From an uncultured Clostridia bacterium (GTDB lineage Bacteria > Bacillota > Clostridia > Christensenellales > Borkfalkiaceae), in the NCBI GenBank assembly GCA_904373255.1, contig CAJFFD010000003.1, positions 1 to 49,864 of the forward strand: DNA of 49,864 nt. The letters run 5' to 3'. Position 1 is the stretch's first letter. Every line of letters starts with the position of its first letter. The position numbers and the translations under genes are program-made. The notes beneath the pieces were generated by a model. It saw nothing but the letters and a program-made list of their open reading frames with translations. It had not been told where the DNA came from and did not search any database. Positions 39,467 through 48,337 of the stretch are shown one piece after another.

Positions 39467-40264
39467 TCACGGAAACATCTTTTCAAAGCGTTTGAGCCAT
39501 GTATGGATGGGACGGAAGGCATCGTTGTCAAGATAGCTTTCCGCCTTTTTCCGTAAATCGAATGGTATGCCGAAATACGCCTCCGCGATGCTTCCCGTGA
39601 TGGCGGCTAAAGTGTCGCTGTCGCCGCCGACGCTGACGGCGTTCCGTATCGCGTCCTCAAAGTCTTTCGCCTCGAAAAACGCCTCGAACGCCTGCGGTAC
39701 GGTGTTCTGGCAGGTTTCGTTAAATTCGTAAGTGCCGCGGATCTCGTCCAACGTAAAGCCGATTTTGTAATAATTCTGCTCGATATGGCCGCGGATCTGT
39801 TGTTTGGTTTTGCTCTGCCGCGCAAGGAAAATCGCCATCGCTACGGACTCCGCGCCTTTTAAGCCTTCGGGATGGTCGTGGCTGATCGCGGTGACCGCGC
39901 GGGAGAGAGCTTTTACTTCGTTCATATTCCGCGCCGCGAATCCGACGGCGCTTATGCGCATCGCCGCGCCGTTGCCGAAGCTGTGGTAGGGCTGCGGGTC
40001 GTCGCTGTACATCCAATCGTAAAAACTTCCGCCGTAGCCGCAGTCGGGGTAGGGGCGACCGAGTTCCTGCATACACCCGATTGCGCGGGCGGACAGGTCG
40101 CTGTAATCGCCCTCGCAGTCCAAAATCGCTTTGCCGACGGCGACGGTCATGATGCTGTCGTCGGTCGGAAAGCATGCGTCGGTGAAAAGTTCAAAATCTT
40201 TTGCCCGGTAATTGTCCCATTCAAACCTGCTGCCGGCGATATCGCCGATGATTGCGCCGATCAT
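39467..40264 (-). CDS. ADP-ribosylglycohydrolase family protein (DraG/ARH-like)
   Basis: MIGAIIGDIAGSRFEW, FPTDDSIMTVAVG, SFGNGAAMRISAVG, SHDHPEGLKGAESVA, SVGGDSDTLAAITGSIAEA. Confidence 0.95.
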   Translation of the reverse strand: MIGAIIGDIAGSRFEWDNYRAKDFELFTDACFPTDDSIMTVAVGKAILDCEGDYSDLSARAIGCMQELGRPYPDCGYGGSFYDWMYSDDPQPYHSFGNGAAMRISAVGFAARNMNEVKALSRAVTAISHDHPEGLKGAESVAMAIFLARQSKTKQQIRGHIEQNYYKIGFTLDEIRGTYEFNETCQNTVPQAFEAFFEAKDFEDAIRNAVSVGGDSDTLAAITGSIAEAYFGIPFDLRKKAESYLDNDAFRPIHTWLKRFEKMFP

Positions 40265-40911
40265 ATTGTTCCTCCGAGAGTGTTTGCTAGGTCAAGCAGC
40301 CGCCAAAGGGCGAGTTCATTTTTTTGCTTTGCTGCCAACTTATACCACGCTATCGCTATATTGATGTTCGGCTCCACGCCGACGCCCGCTTCGTAGCACA
40401 TGCCGATCTGTGCTTGTGCGCGGTCATTGCCCATACGGGCGGCTGTTTCGTACAGCTGCGCCGCTGTAAACGGATTCTCGGTAAATCCGATACCGTCTTC
40501 ATGCATTTGACCGAGGTATAAAAAGCCGTCGCTGTCTTTGAGCTTTGCCGCTTCCTGAAAGCACCGTTTGGCGCGTTCGGCATTCCTTTTTACGCCTTTT
40601 CCGTCCAGATACAGAGTTCCCAACCGGCACCAGCCTTGGCTGTTTCCCTGTTCGGCACAGTATTGGTAACAGGCGGCGGCCTTTAACTCGTCCTGCAGAA
40701 CGCCTTCGCCGTTTTCGTACAGTACGCCCATAAATAAATAGCCGGCGGTATTGCCGCCCTTTGCCGCATTTTCATACAGGGCAAACGCTTTTTCCGCATC
40801 CGGTTCAATGTCGTCTTTTCCGAATCGGTAGATATTGCCTAAATACAGCATGGCAAAGGTGTCGCCCTGTTCTGCGCGTTTTTTGAGATTTTCGATATCG
40901 TATTTTTCCAT
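40261..40911 (-). CDS. Sel1-like repeat protein
   Basis: Repeated AxxGxxxAxxxLGxxYxxGxGVxxDxxKAxxxYxxAAxxG units; ATGA overlap with the ARH gene. Confidence 0.9.
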   Translation of the reverse strand: MEKYDIENLKKRAEQGDTFAMLYLGNIYRFGKDDIEPDAEKAFALYENAAKGGNTAGYLFMGVLYENGEGVLQDELKAAACYQYCAEQGNSQGWCRLGTLYLDGKGVKRNAERAKRCFQEAAKLKDSDGFLYLGQMHEDGIGFTENPFTAAQLYETAARMGNDRAQAQIGMCYEAGVGVEPNINIAIAWYKLAAKQKNELALWRLLDLANTLGGTI

Positions 40912-40977
40912 CGTGCATCGCCTCCTCTCTGTCTGTATTATAGAGGAGACAATGTACCGATTTTAGGACATGAAAAA

Positions 40978-41477
40978 TCAGCCGAACATTTTCTGTACGG
41001 TCGTTTTCAATTCCTGATACATATCGTAGTCTTCCAACACGGAGAGAGCATCGACGATGCCGCCGTAATACCATGCGATTCTCTCTTTCGGCGCGTTGAA
41101 ACGCTCCCACAGCTTTTCGCCGATTTTTTGAAAATCGTAATACATACTGCGCACGTTAGCAAGTTTGTCCGCACAGCATACGAGCTGCGCCTCAAAGCTC
41201 TCGTTCGGCAGGCGGTCGATTGTCGTCTGTTTGCGTTCCTGCCAGCTCTTCGATTTGTCTTCCGACTCCGCCGCAACGATGCCCGCAACCTCTTTGCCGA
41301 ATTTTTCTTCGATCTCTTTGAGCGTTGCGCCCGCGCAACGACGGTGTCGTCGCAGCCGTTTTCCGCCAAAATGTACATCACTTCCATCGGGTGTACGATG
41401 TAGGGGGTGTCCGTTCCCTTGCGCACCTGATTTCTGTGTTTTACTGCCGCAAATTCGATCGCTTCGTGAATGAGCAT
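40978..41477 (-). pseudogene. HD-domain (RelA/SpoT-hydrolase-like, HD_4 type) protein with internal loss of the HD motif
   Basis: N-terminal AIEFAAVKHRNQVRKGTDTPYIVHPMEVMYILAENGCDDTVVA; C-terminal part TLKEIEEKFGKEVAGIVAAESEDKSKSWQERKQTTIDRLPNESFEAQLVCCADKLANVRSMYYDF… is in a different frame; the expected LLHDxxED segment is absent. Confidence 0.75.
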
Positions 41478-41537
41478 AGTTCCGCCTCCGAAAATTTTTT
41501 ATAGCATAATACAGTTCATATCTCGTTTATGGTACAT

Positions 41538-41566
41538 ATTATATGCTAAAATTCGAGGCAAGTCAA
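41538..41566 (-). promoter_or_regulatory. Promoter of the HD-protein gene
   Basis: Minus strand TTGACT-N17-TATAAT. Confidence 0.75.
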
Positions 41567-41576
41567 GGGAGCGGCG

Positions 41577-41786
41577 TCATTCAAAGCAAGGGATATATGC
41601 GGGAGAAATGCCGAGGATGCGGCAGAGATTTGCGGGCGTATCCGGTGCAGGCATTTTATCTCCTCTCAGGTAGCGGAAAATAATCGGCAACGATACTTTC
41701 AATTTTTCCGCGGGTTCTGTTTGGGCGGAACCGCCCGGCTCGAAGGCTTTTGTCAAACGCTCGCGTATTTGTTTGAGAGTTGCCAT
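41577..41786 (-). CDS. XRE-family HTH regulator
   Basis: MATLKQIRERLTKAF…AEKLKVSLPIIFRYLRGDKMPAPDTPANLCRILGISPAY; GGAGG upstream. Confidence 0.75.
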   Translation of the reverse strand: MATLKQIRERLTKAFEPGGSAQTEPAEKLKVSLPIIFRYLRGDKMPAPDTPANLCRILGISPAYIPCFE

Positions 41787-41939
41787 ATGTATAAAAACCT
41801 CCAGGCTATACTTTTAACCAACGATTCAAAATATTGGTTGTCGAACGATAAAAATTCTATTGATAATGCGTTCCGTATACATGAAGGAAATGTCGTTTCG
41901 GAAGATTTGAATTGGGAAGTACAAAATTGTAATTAAATC

Positions 41940-41968
41940 AAAAAACAGCGGTGTATCCGCTGTTTGGA
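41940..41968 (-). terminator. Terminator after short collagen-like ORF
   Basis: Hairpin AAACAGCGG…CCGCTGTTT with A-run on + strand (T-run on - strand). Confidence 0.65.
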
Positions 41969-42000
41969 AATCTTTTTCCTATGGATTTGATGTTTTTCCC

Positions 42001-42195
42001 TTATGATACCTGCGCTGTTGCGCCCGTTGTGCCGGTCGCGCCCGTCGCGCCCGATTGTCCCGCAGGGCCTTGGGGGCCGGTTGCGCCGCGCGGCCCCATC
42101 GAACCGCGGACGACGGTCACCGATACCGCATTCGCACAGGAATGGCAGCAGTCGCAGCGGCAGAAGCCGCAAAGGTCAGTTTTGTCGATATTCAT
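42001..42195 (-). CDS. Short Cys-rich collagen-like protein (64 aa)
   Basis: MNIDKTDLCGFCRCDCCHSCANAVSVTVVRGSMGPRGATGPQGPAGQSGATGATGTTGATAQVS*; ATGA overlap with the upstream glycosyltransferase. Confidence 0.75.
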   Translation of the reverse strand: MNIDKTDLCGFCRCDCCHSCANAVSVTVVRGSMGPRGATGPQGPAGQSGATGATGTTGATAQVS

Positions 42196-43274
42196 GTTTT
42201 ATCCTCATCGTAAAAGATTTTTTCAAAATATGCTTTGTTGTGCAGATAACTTTTATCCTGCGGTCTGATTTTCCCCGCAAGATCGTTGTAATGTTTCGCG
42301 CGGGAGTAATCGCCCAGCTTGTCGAAGCAGACGCAGAGCCACAGGCAGGGGATCAGCCCGCCGCAATCCGGGCATATGAACCCGTTGCCCGCCTGCGTTT
42401 TTTCGTTCAGGGCGAGTTTATACCAGAACACGGCTTTGGAATAATCGTGCGCTTCGCGGTAAAGGTCGCCCAAATCGCAGCAGATCTCCGGCCGCGGCGG
42501 CGCGTAATCGAAACTTCTCATCAAGGCGGATAGCTGTTTTTGCGGCTCGCCCTTCATTTTGTAGCAATGCGCGAGGGCGCGGCAAGCCTCCGCTTTATCT
42601 TCCGCCCAACCTCCGCCGCGCAAAAAACTTTCGAACGCGGCGGCGGCCGTGTCGTACAGCCCGTTGTCGCACAACTCCCGCGCGAAATAATATTTTTGCC
42701 TGTCGTCCGGCATCGTGCCGTCGGCGAACATGCGGGCAAAGATGAACAGGTTTCTGCCGCGCTCCTTGCGCTCTCCCTTTTTATGCGTGACGGCTATGCC
42801 TGCCTCGCAGCGAACGGGCGGAGCAACGCACAGCGTTTCGTGTACGCGGCCCTGCCATACAAAGCCGCATTCCCGTTTCACAATCCGCTCGCGGAAAAAA
42901 TACATGACCGCATTCCCGTCTTCATCGAATGCGGCGTCGTAGCGCAGATAATAGGCGTTCACGCTCCCGTCCAGCTTCTTTTTCAGGGCGAGGAGCGCGT
43001 TTCTGTCCTTTTCGAGCAATACGTCGTCCGCGTCCAGCCAAAGGATATAGTCTGCCGAAGCGAGAGAAAAGGCGTAATTCCGCGCGGCGGCAAAGTCGAA
43101 GTTCCAGCGGTAGGGGTACACCAAGTCGGTGTAACGTTTTGCCGTCTGTATCGTCGCGTCCTGCGAACCGGTATCGACGATCACGATTTCATCGGTCAGA
43201 CCCTGAACGCTGTCCAGACAGCGAGCCAGCACTTCTTCTTCGTTTTTAACGATCATGCACAGACCGAGCGTCAT
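42192..43274 (-). CDS. GT2-family glycosyltransferase with C-terminal TPR-like region
   Basis: LGLCMIVKNEEEVLARCLDSVQGLTDEIVIVDTGSQDAT…YPYRWNFDFAAARNYAFSLASADYILWLDADD. Confidence 0.93.
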   Translation of the reverse strand: MTLGLCMIVKNEEEVLARCLDSVQGLTDEIVIVDTGSQDATIQTAKRYTDLVYPYRWNFDFAAARNYAFSLASADYILWLDADDVLLEKDRNALLALKKKLDGSVNAYYLRYDAAFDEDGNAVMYFFRERIVKRECGFVWQGRVHETLCVAPPVRCEAGIAVTHKKGERKERGRNLFIFARMFADGTMPDDRQKYYFARELCDNGLYDTAAAAFESFLRGGGWAEDKAEACRALAHCYKMKGEPQKQLSALMRSFDYAPPRPEICCDLGDLYREAHDYSKAVFWYKLALNEKTQAGNGFICPDCGGLIPCLWLCVCFDKLGDYSRAKHYNDLAGKIRPQDKSYLHNKAYFEKIFYDEDKT

Positions 43275-43460
43275 AAAAAGTTCCTCTTTTGTATTCGAAA
43301 TCGAGCCGAAGCCCGTATTATCAAGATATGAAAATTTTTTTGCGAATGTGCCGCAAAAGTTCTTTCCTTTTTACGTCGAATTTGCTATACTATACAGGAA
43401 AGTTGCTGATTTACGGTCAACGGAACACAAGGGGATCCCCGCAACGGGTTTCCCTGCAAT

Positions 43461-43536
43461 GCGAGTGTAGTCTAATTGGATAAAACATAGCCCTCCGACG
43501 GCTACGTTCTGGGTTCGAGTCCCAGCATTCGCACCA
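43461..43536 (+). tRNA. tRNA-Arg(CCG), CCA encoded
   Basis: Acceptor GCGAGTG/CATTCGC, anticodon stem TAGCC-CTCCGAC-GGCTA, T arm CTGGG-TTCGAGT-CCCAG, CCA end. Confidence 0.93.
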
Positions 43537-43564
43537 TGATTCGCGGTGAAAAATACTGCCGCCT

Positions 43565-43598
43565 CAAAAACCCCGGTTTTACCGGGGTTTTTGTTTTT
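43565..43598 (+). terminator. Terminator after tRNA-Arg
   Basis: CAAAAACCCCGGT-ttt-ACCGGGGTTTTTG-TTTTT. Confidence 0.9.
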
Positions 43599-43738
43599 AC
43601 CTGGGACTTTTTCTGCCGGAAACGGAAAATAAGCTGCCTTCTCTTTGTGTCGCGCGCGCGTTACAAGGCAGACTTTTTCCGCGCTGCCCCCGAGCCGGAA
43701 TATTCGCAAACTTTTCACATTTTTTCGCCTCGTACCCA

Positions 43739-43767
43739 TTGACAAATCGCCGGCAATGGAATATAAT
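43739..43767 (+). promoter_or_regulatory. Perfect-consensus promoter of ABC exporter operon
   Basis: TTGACA-N17-TATAAT. Confidence 0.9.
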
Positions 43768-43786
43768 AAAAACAGAAAAAAGTTAT

Positions 43787-43807
43787 TAGTGATAAATATT
43801 TTCACTA
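43787..43807. promoter_or_regulatory. Inverted-repeat operator, likely for a MarR-type regulator
   Basis: TAGTGA-taaatattt-TCACTA located downstream of the -10. Confidence 0.65.
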
Positions 43808-43877
43808 TTGTCATAATTTTCTGTTACGGAAAATTACAGCGGAATGACTTTGTATGACATTGCAGGAGGCTTGGAAA

Positions 43878-44579
43878 ATGAGTTTTGTCGAATTTCATGA
43901 CGTGAGCAAGTTTTATACGATGGGAAGCACGCAGATCAAGGCTGCGGATAAGGTGAATTTCACGATCGGGCAGGGGGAGTTCTGCGTCATCGTGGGGCCG
44001 AGCGGCGCGGGCAAAACGACCGTTCTGAACATGCTCGGCGGCATGGATAAGGTGAGCGAAGGCACCATTCTCGTCGACGGTGCGCAGGTCAGCTCCTTCA
44101 ACGAGCGGCAGCTCACCGACTACCGCCGCTACGACGTGGGGTTCGTGTTCCAGTTTTATAATCTCATCCAGAACCTCACGGCGAAGGAAAACGTGGAGAT
44201 CGCCTCCGAAATCTGCAAAAATCCGCTCGACGCGGCGGAAACGCTGAAGCGAGTGGGGCTTTCGCAGCGCATGGATAACTTCCCCGCGCAGCTTTCGGGC
44301 GGCGAACAGCAGCGCGTTTCCATCGCGCGAGCCATCGCAAAAAACCCCAAACTTCTGCTGTGCGACGAGCCGACGGGCGCGCTCGACTACGAAACGGGCA
44401 AGAGCATCCTGAAATTGTTGCAGGATATCTGCCGCGAAGGAAAAAAGACGGTCATCGTCATCACGCACAACCAGGCAATCACGCAGATGGCGGACAGGGT
44501 CATCCACGTCAAAAACGGCCGCGTGGAATCGGAAATCGTGCAGGAGAACCCCGCCGACGTATCCACCATCGAGTGGTAA
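43878..44579 (+). CDS. ABC transporter ATP-binding protein (MacB/LolD-like)
   Basis: GPSGAGKTT Walker [30 protein letters not shown]. Confidence 0.95.
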   Translation: MSFVEFHDVSKFYTMGSTQIKAADKVNFTIGQGEFCVIVGPSGAGKTTVLNMLGGMDKVSEGTILVDGAQVSSFNERQLTDYRRYDVGFVFQFYNLIQNLTAKENVEIASEICKNPLDAAETLKRVGLSQRMDNFPAQLSGGEQQRVSIARAIAKNPKLLLCDEPTGALDYETGKSILKLLQDICREGKKTVIVITHNQAITQMADRVIHVKNGRVESEIVQENPADVSTIEW

Positions 44580-44650
44580 AACTTCCGGCGTGCCGCAATC
44601 GGCGGCGTATGCAGGGCGGAGCGGCTTTTGCGGATTGAGCGGAGGGCATT

Positions 44651-47270
44651 ATGCGTAAATTCAACAAAAACATCGCAAAGGAATTTAAAACGAGTTTCGG
44701 GCGGTTCATCGCCATCATGGCGATCATCGCGCTGGGCGTCGGCTTTTTGATCGGCGTCACGCAGGCCACGCCCGACATGAAAAATACGATGAGCACCTAC
44801 CTCATCGACAATAAGGCGTACGACATCGACGTAAAAGGCACTTTCGGTCTCACGCAGGCGGACATCGATGCGATCCGCGGTTTGAAGGACGATGCGGGCA
44901 ACGAGATCGTGGAATCGGTCACGCCCGTCATTTCGACGGACGCAGTCGTCACGGCGGGCGAGTACGAGTCATCGGCATCGATAATTTAAAGGAATATGCG
45001 AACGCGTCGGCGGATGCCGAAGGCGGCAACCTGAACACGCTCACCCTCGTCGAAGGGGAATGGCCGGATGCCGCGGGCGAAGTGGTCGTGGCTCGGGCGA
45101 ACAACTATTTCGAGGATGTAAAGGTCGGCGATGCGATCGCCATTCCCGAGGGTATCGGCACGGAGCAATCGACGTACGGCGACGTGTATGCGGCGCATGA
45201 GTTCAAAGTGGTCGGCATCGTTTCCTCGCCCGATTATTATTACAATGACGCGCGCGAGGTCACCACGCTCGGCTCGGGCGTAGTCGGCTGCGTCGTATAC
45301 GGCGAGATGGGCGAATTGTATGACTTGAAAAAATCCGTGCTCTTTTCGCAGATCGACGAAGAAACCGATTTGATCATTAACCTGATCAACAGCAACGCAA
45401 GCGACGAAAGCGAAAAAGTTCAGCCGATCGACGTGCTGTATACCGACTGCTATGTGAAGCTGGTCGGCTCGGAGGAATACGAGCGCTTTACCGACGAATA
45501 CAAAAATTTTGTTTTGGATGGCTCCGAATCGCTGGAAAATTTGGGTAATAAGCAGACTGCAGCGCTCAAAAAGCTGATTATAGAGGCGGAAAGTATCAAA
45601 ATCGGCGATATTTCCGTTGGGGATATATTGGCAGATATGGGGCTTACTGAGGAAAGCGTGCAGTGGTTCGTTCTCGACCGCGCGAATGCGAACGTCAGCT
45701 ATATCAGTTTTGACATGAACGTAGAAAAGGTCGAGGAAATTGCGGGCATCTTCCCCGTGTTCTTCATCGTGTCATGTCGAAGTACCTCATCTACTGCTGC
45801 CTCGCGAGCATCATCGGCTGCGTGGCGGGTATCCTCATCGGGTTCAGCCTGCTGCCTTCCATCTTCTGGCAGGCGTACGGCTCGCTGTACACGCTGCCCG
45901 AACTCATCCTCGCGTTCAGCCCGTGGTTTGCGCTCATCGTGTTCGCGGTGGCGCTCGTCGGCACTGCGCTCGTTACCTGGGCGACCTGCCGCACTTCGCT
46001 GAAGGAAAAACCTTCGCAGCTCATGCAGCCCAAGGCGCCCAAGCCGGGCAAACGCATCTGGCTGGAGCGGGTCGGATTCATCTGGAATCATCTCAAATTC
46101 AAGTGGAAAGCGACGATCCGCAACATTTTCCGCTATAAAAAGAATATGATTCTGACCATTATCTCCGTCATGGGCTGCACGGCGCTCATCCTCACCGGAT
46201 TCGGACTGAACGATTCGGTCGTCGCCGTCACGGACATCCAGTACGGCGAAGTGTTCCTCTACGATACCGTCATCGAATACACACACACGGGCGACCTCGC
46301 CGGGCTGCCGTCGGAAAGTGCGCTGAAAACCTTTTTGGAAAACGCGGGCGAGGGGAACAGCATCGGCTTGTACACCGAAAGCGGCACCCTCGTTTTAGAC
46401 GGAAACAAGAGCGACGGCCGCGAGAGCGTCGACCTGTACGTCGTGCGCGAAGGCACCGCCGAGCAATTTCGTTCCTTTATAGACTTGCATGAACGGAAAA
46501 ATTCTGCTATAATAGACGTAACGGAAGGCGGTGACAACGTCATCGTCATCCCCGAAAATATCGCCGTCGTCTACGGCATTTCGGCAGGGGATACGGTAAC
46601 ATATGTATCCGATACGGAGACGGCAGAGTTTACCGTGCTTGCCGTGTGCGAGAGCTATACGGGTACCTATGCCTACATGAGCGAGGCGGTGTACGAAAAG
46701 GCGTTCGGGGAAATCGACGCGGACAACACCCTCTTGGTCAAGTCGGGCATTGCGGAGAGCGAGGTGGACGCGGAAACGGAAAAATTGCTTGCCGATACCG
46801 ATGCAGGCATCTCGTCCGTCGAGTTCGTGTACTCCTCCCTCAGCACATTCTCGGGGCTGGAATCGACGATGGGACTGGTCATCGCGGTGCTCGTGCTGTG
46901 CGCGGGCGCGCTGGCGGCGATCGTTCTGTACAACCTTACGAATATCAACATCGACGAGCGGCGGAGGGAGATCGCGACGCTGCGCGTGCTCGGCTACCGC
47001 CGGTACGAGGTCGCGGGTTATATCTACCGCGAGAGCGCCATTCTGACGCTCGCAGGCACCCTTCTGGGGTTGGGACTCGGGTTCCTTTTGCACTGGTTCA
47101 TCGTATCGCGCGTGAACAGCGTGGCAATGATGTTCGGCCGTGTCATTTCGGGTTGGAGCTTTTTGTGGGCGTTTCTGCTCACCATTGCCTTCGCGGTCGT
47201 CGTCTATGCGTTCATGCTCATCAAGCTGAACCGGATCAACATGGCGGAATCGCTCAAATCCAACGAATGA
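44651..47270 (+). pseudogene. FtsX-family ABC permease, frame-broken near 44970 and 45770
   Basis: N-terminus MRKFNKNIAKEFKTSFGRFIAIMAIIALGVGFLIGV; middle in ORF 45082; C-terminus in ORF 45774-47270 with NINIDERRREIATLRVLGYRRYEVAGYIYRE. Confidence 0.85.
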
Positions 47271-47294
47271 TTTGGGCGTTCAAAGGAGAATACT

Positions 47295-47762
47295 GTGGAT
47301 AAACAAGAGTTGCGTGACGGACTGATGCACGAGCTTTGGCGGATGAATAAGATCGATCTGATGCTGAGTCTGCGCGAATTTGTCGAAGGTGAAACGGCCG
47401 CTCTTTGGTATCTTCATTCCTGCGGGGCGGAGCGCGTTTCCCCCTCGCAGATCAGCGAAAACCTGCACGTCAGCCGTGCGCGGGCGGCGAATATCCTGCG
47501 CTCCCTGCGCAGCAAAGGGTATGTAGAGATGGAGATCTCGCCCGACGACCGCCGCAAAATGGACGTGTTCTTTACGCCGAAAGGGAAGAAATTGTTGGAG
47601 GAAAAGTATGATTTTCTTCTCCGTTATTTCGACCTGTTCGTCGACGTTCTGGGCGAGTCGGATATTTTGGAGCTTACGCGCCTGCTGAAGCGGGTGGCAG
47701 ACAGCGACCGGCTCATCAGATCTGCCGGAGATGCGCGCGAAACCGGGGGAGGAGAAGAATGA
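47295..47762 (+). CDS. MarR-family transcriptional regulator
   Basis: VSPSQISENLHVSRARAANILRSLRSKGYVEMEISPDDRRKMDVFFTPKGKKLLEE. Confidence 0.9.
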   Translation: MDKQELRDGLMHELWRMNKIDLMLSLREFVEGETAALWYLHSCGAERVSPSQISENLHVSRARAANILRSLRSKGYVEMEISPDDRRKMDVFFTPKGKKLLEEKYDFLLRYFDLFVDVLGESDILELTRLLKRVADSDRLIRSAGDARETGGGEE

Positions 47763-48121
47763 TCGACAACGAATCGGGCGAAGATTATCTGGAATCAATC
47801 CTGCGCCTTTCGGAAAAGGGGAAGGATGTGCATTCCGTCGACGTGGCGCGCGAATTGGGGGTTTCCAAACCTGCCGTTACCAAGGCCATGCGCATTCTCA
47901 CGCAGAAAGGGTATGTAAAGATCATCGATAACCACATCCATTTGACGGAAGCGGGGGATGCGTACGCAAAGGAGATTTACGCAAAGCACCGCACGATCAC
48001 CGATTTCCTTGTAAAACTGGGGGTGGGGGAGGACGCCGCCGAGGCGGACGCCTGCCGCATGGAACACCTCATCGGCGAGGAAACATACGCTGCCATCCGC
48101 CGCTTTCTGGAAGGGAAGTAA
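47759..48121 (+). CDS. DtxR/MntR-family metal-dependent regulator
   Basis: SGEDYLESILRLSEKGKDVHSVDVARELGVSKPAVTKAMRILTQKGYVKI…ADACRMEHLI; ATGA overlap with the MarR gene. Confidence 0.9.
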   Translation: MIDNESGEDYLESILRLSEKGKDVHSVDVARELGVSKPAVTKAMRILTQKGYVKIIDNHIHLTEAGDAYAKEIYAKHRTITDFLVKLGVGEDAAEADACRMEHLIGEETYAAIRRFLEGK

Positions 48122-48238
48122 AGTGCGCCGGTTTTGCGGTAGCCGATCCCTTTTTCCCGCTTGCGTGAGGGAGCGGGGCGTGCCGGCTGTTTTGCGCAGT
48201 CGGGGAAGCGATCGATAAAATTTTCTGGCGGAAAGGCT

Positions 48239-48266
48239 TTGAACTGTCTTTCTCTTCGGGTATAAT
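48239..48266 (+). promoter_or_regulatory. Promoter of the tail-like gene
   Basis: TTGAAC-N16-TATAAT. Confidence 0.65.
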
Positions 48267-48276
48267 GAGAATAAAA

Positions 48277-48322
48277 GAGGGGCGTCTGCGCAACGTGCGC
48301 GGGCGCCCCGCTCATTTTTTCT
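48277..48322 (+). terminator. Leader hairpin with U tract between promoter and CDS (possible attenuator)
   Basis: GGGGCG-tct-GCGC-aac-…-GGCGCCCC-GCTC-ATTTTTTC. Confidence 0.5.
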
Positions 48323-48337
48323 TTGGGGAGGATTCGG

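Noticed and set aside
41721-41936. 71-aa plus-strand ORF
   Set aside because: Runs through the XRE start and promoter region, no ribosome site or recognisable domain; weak
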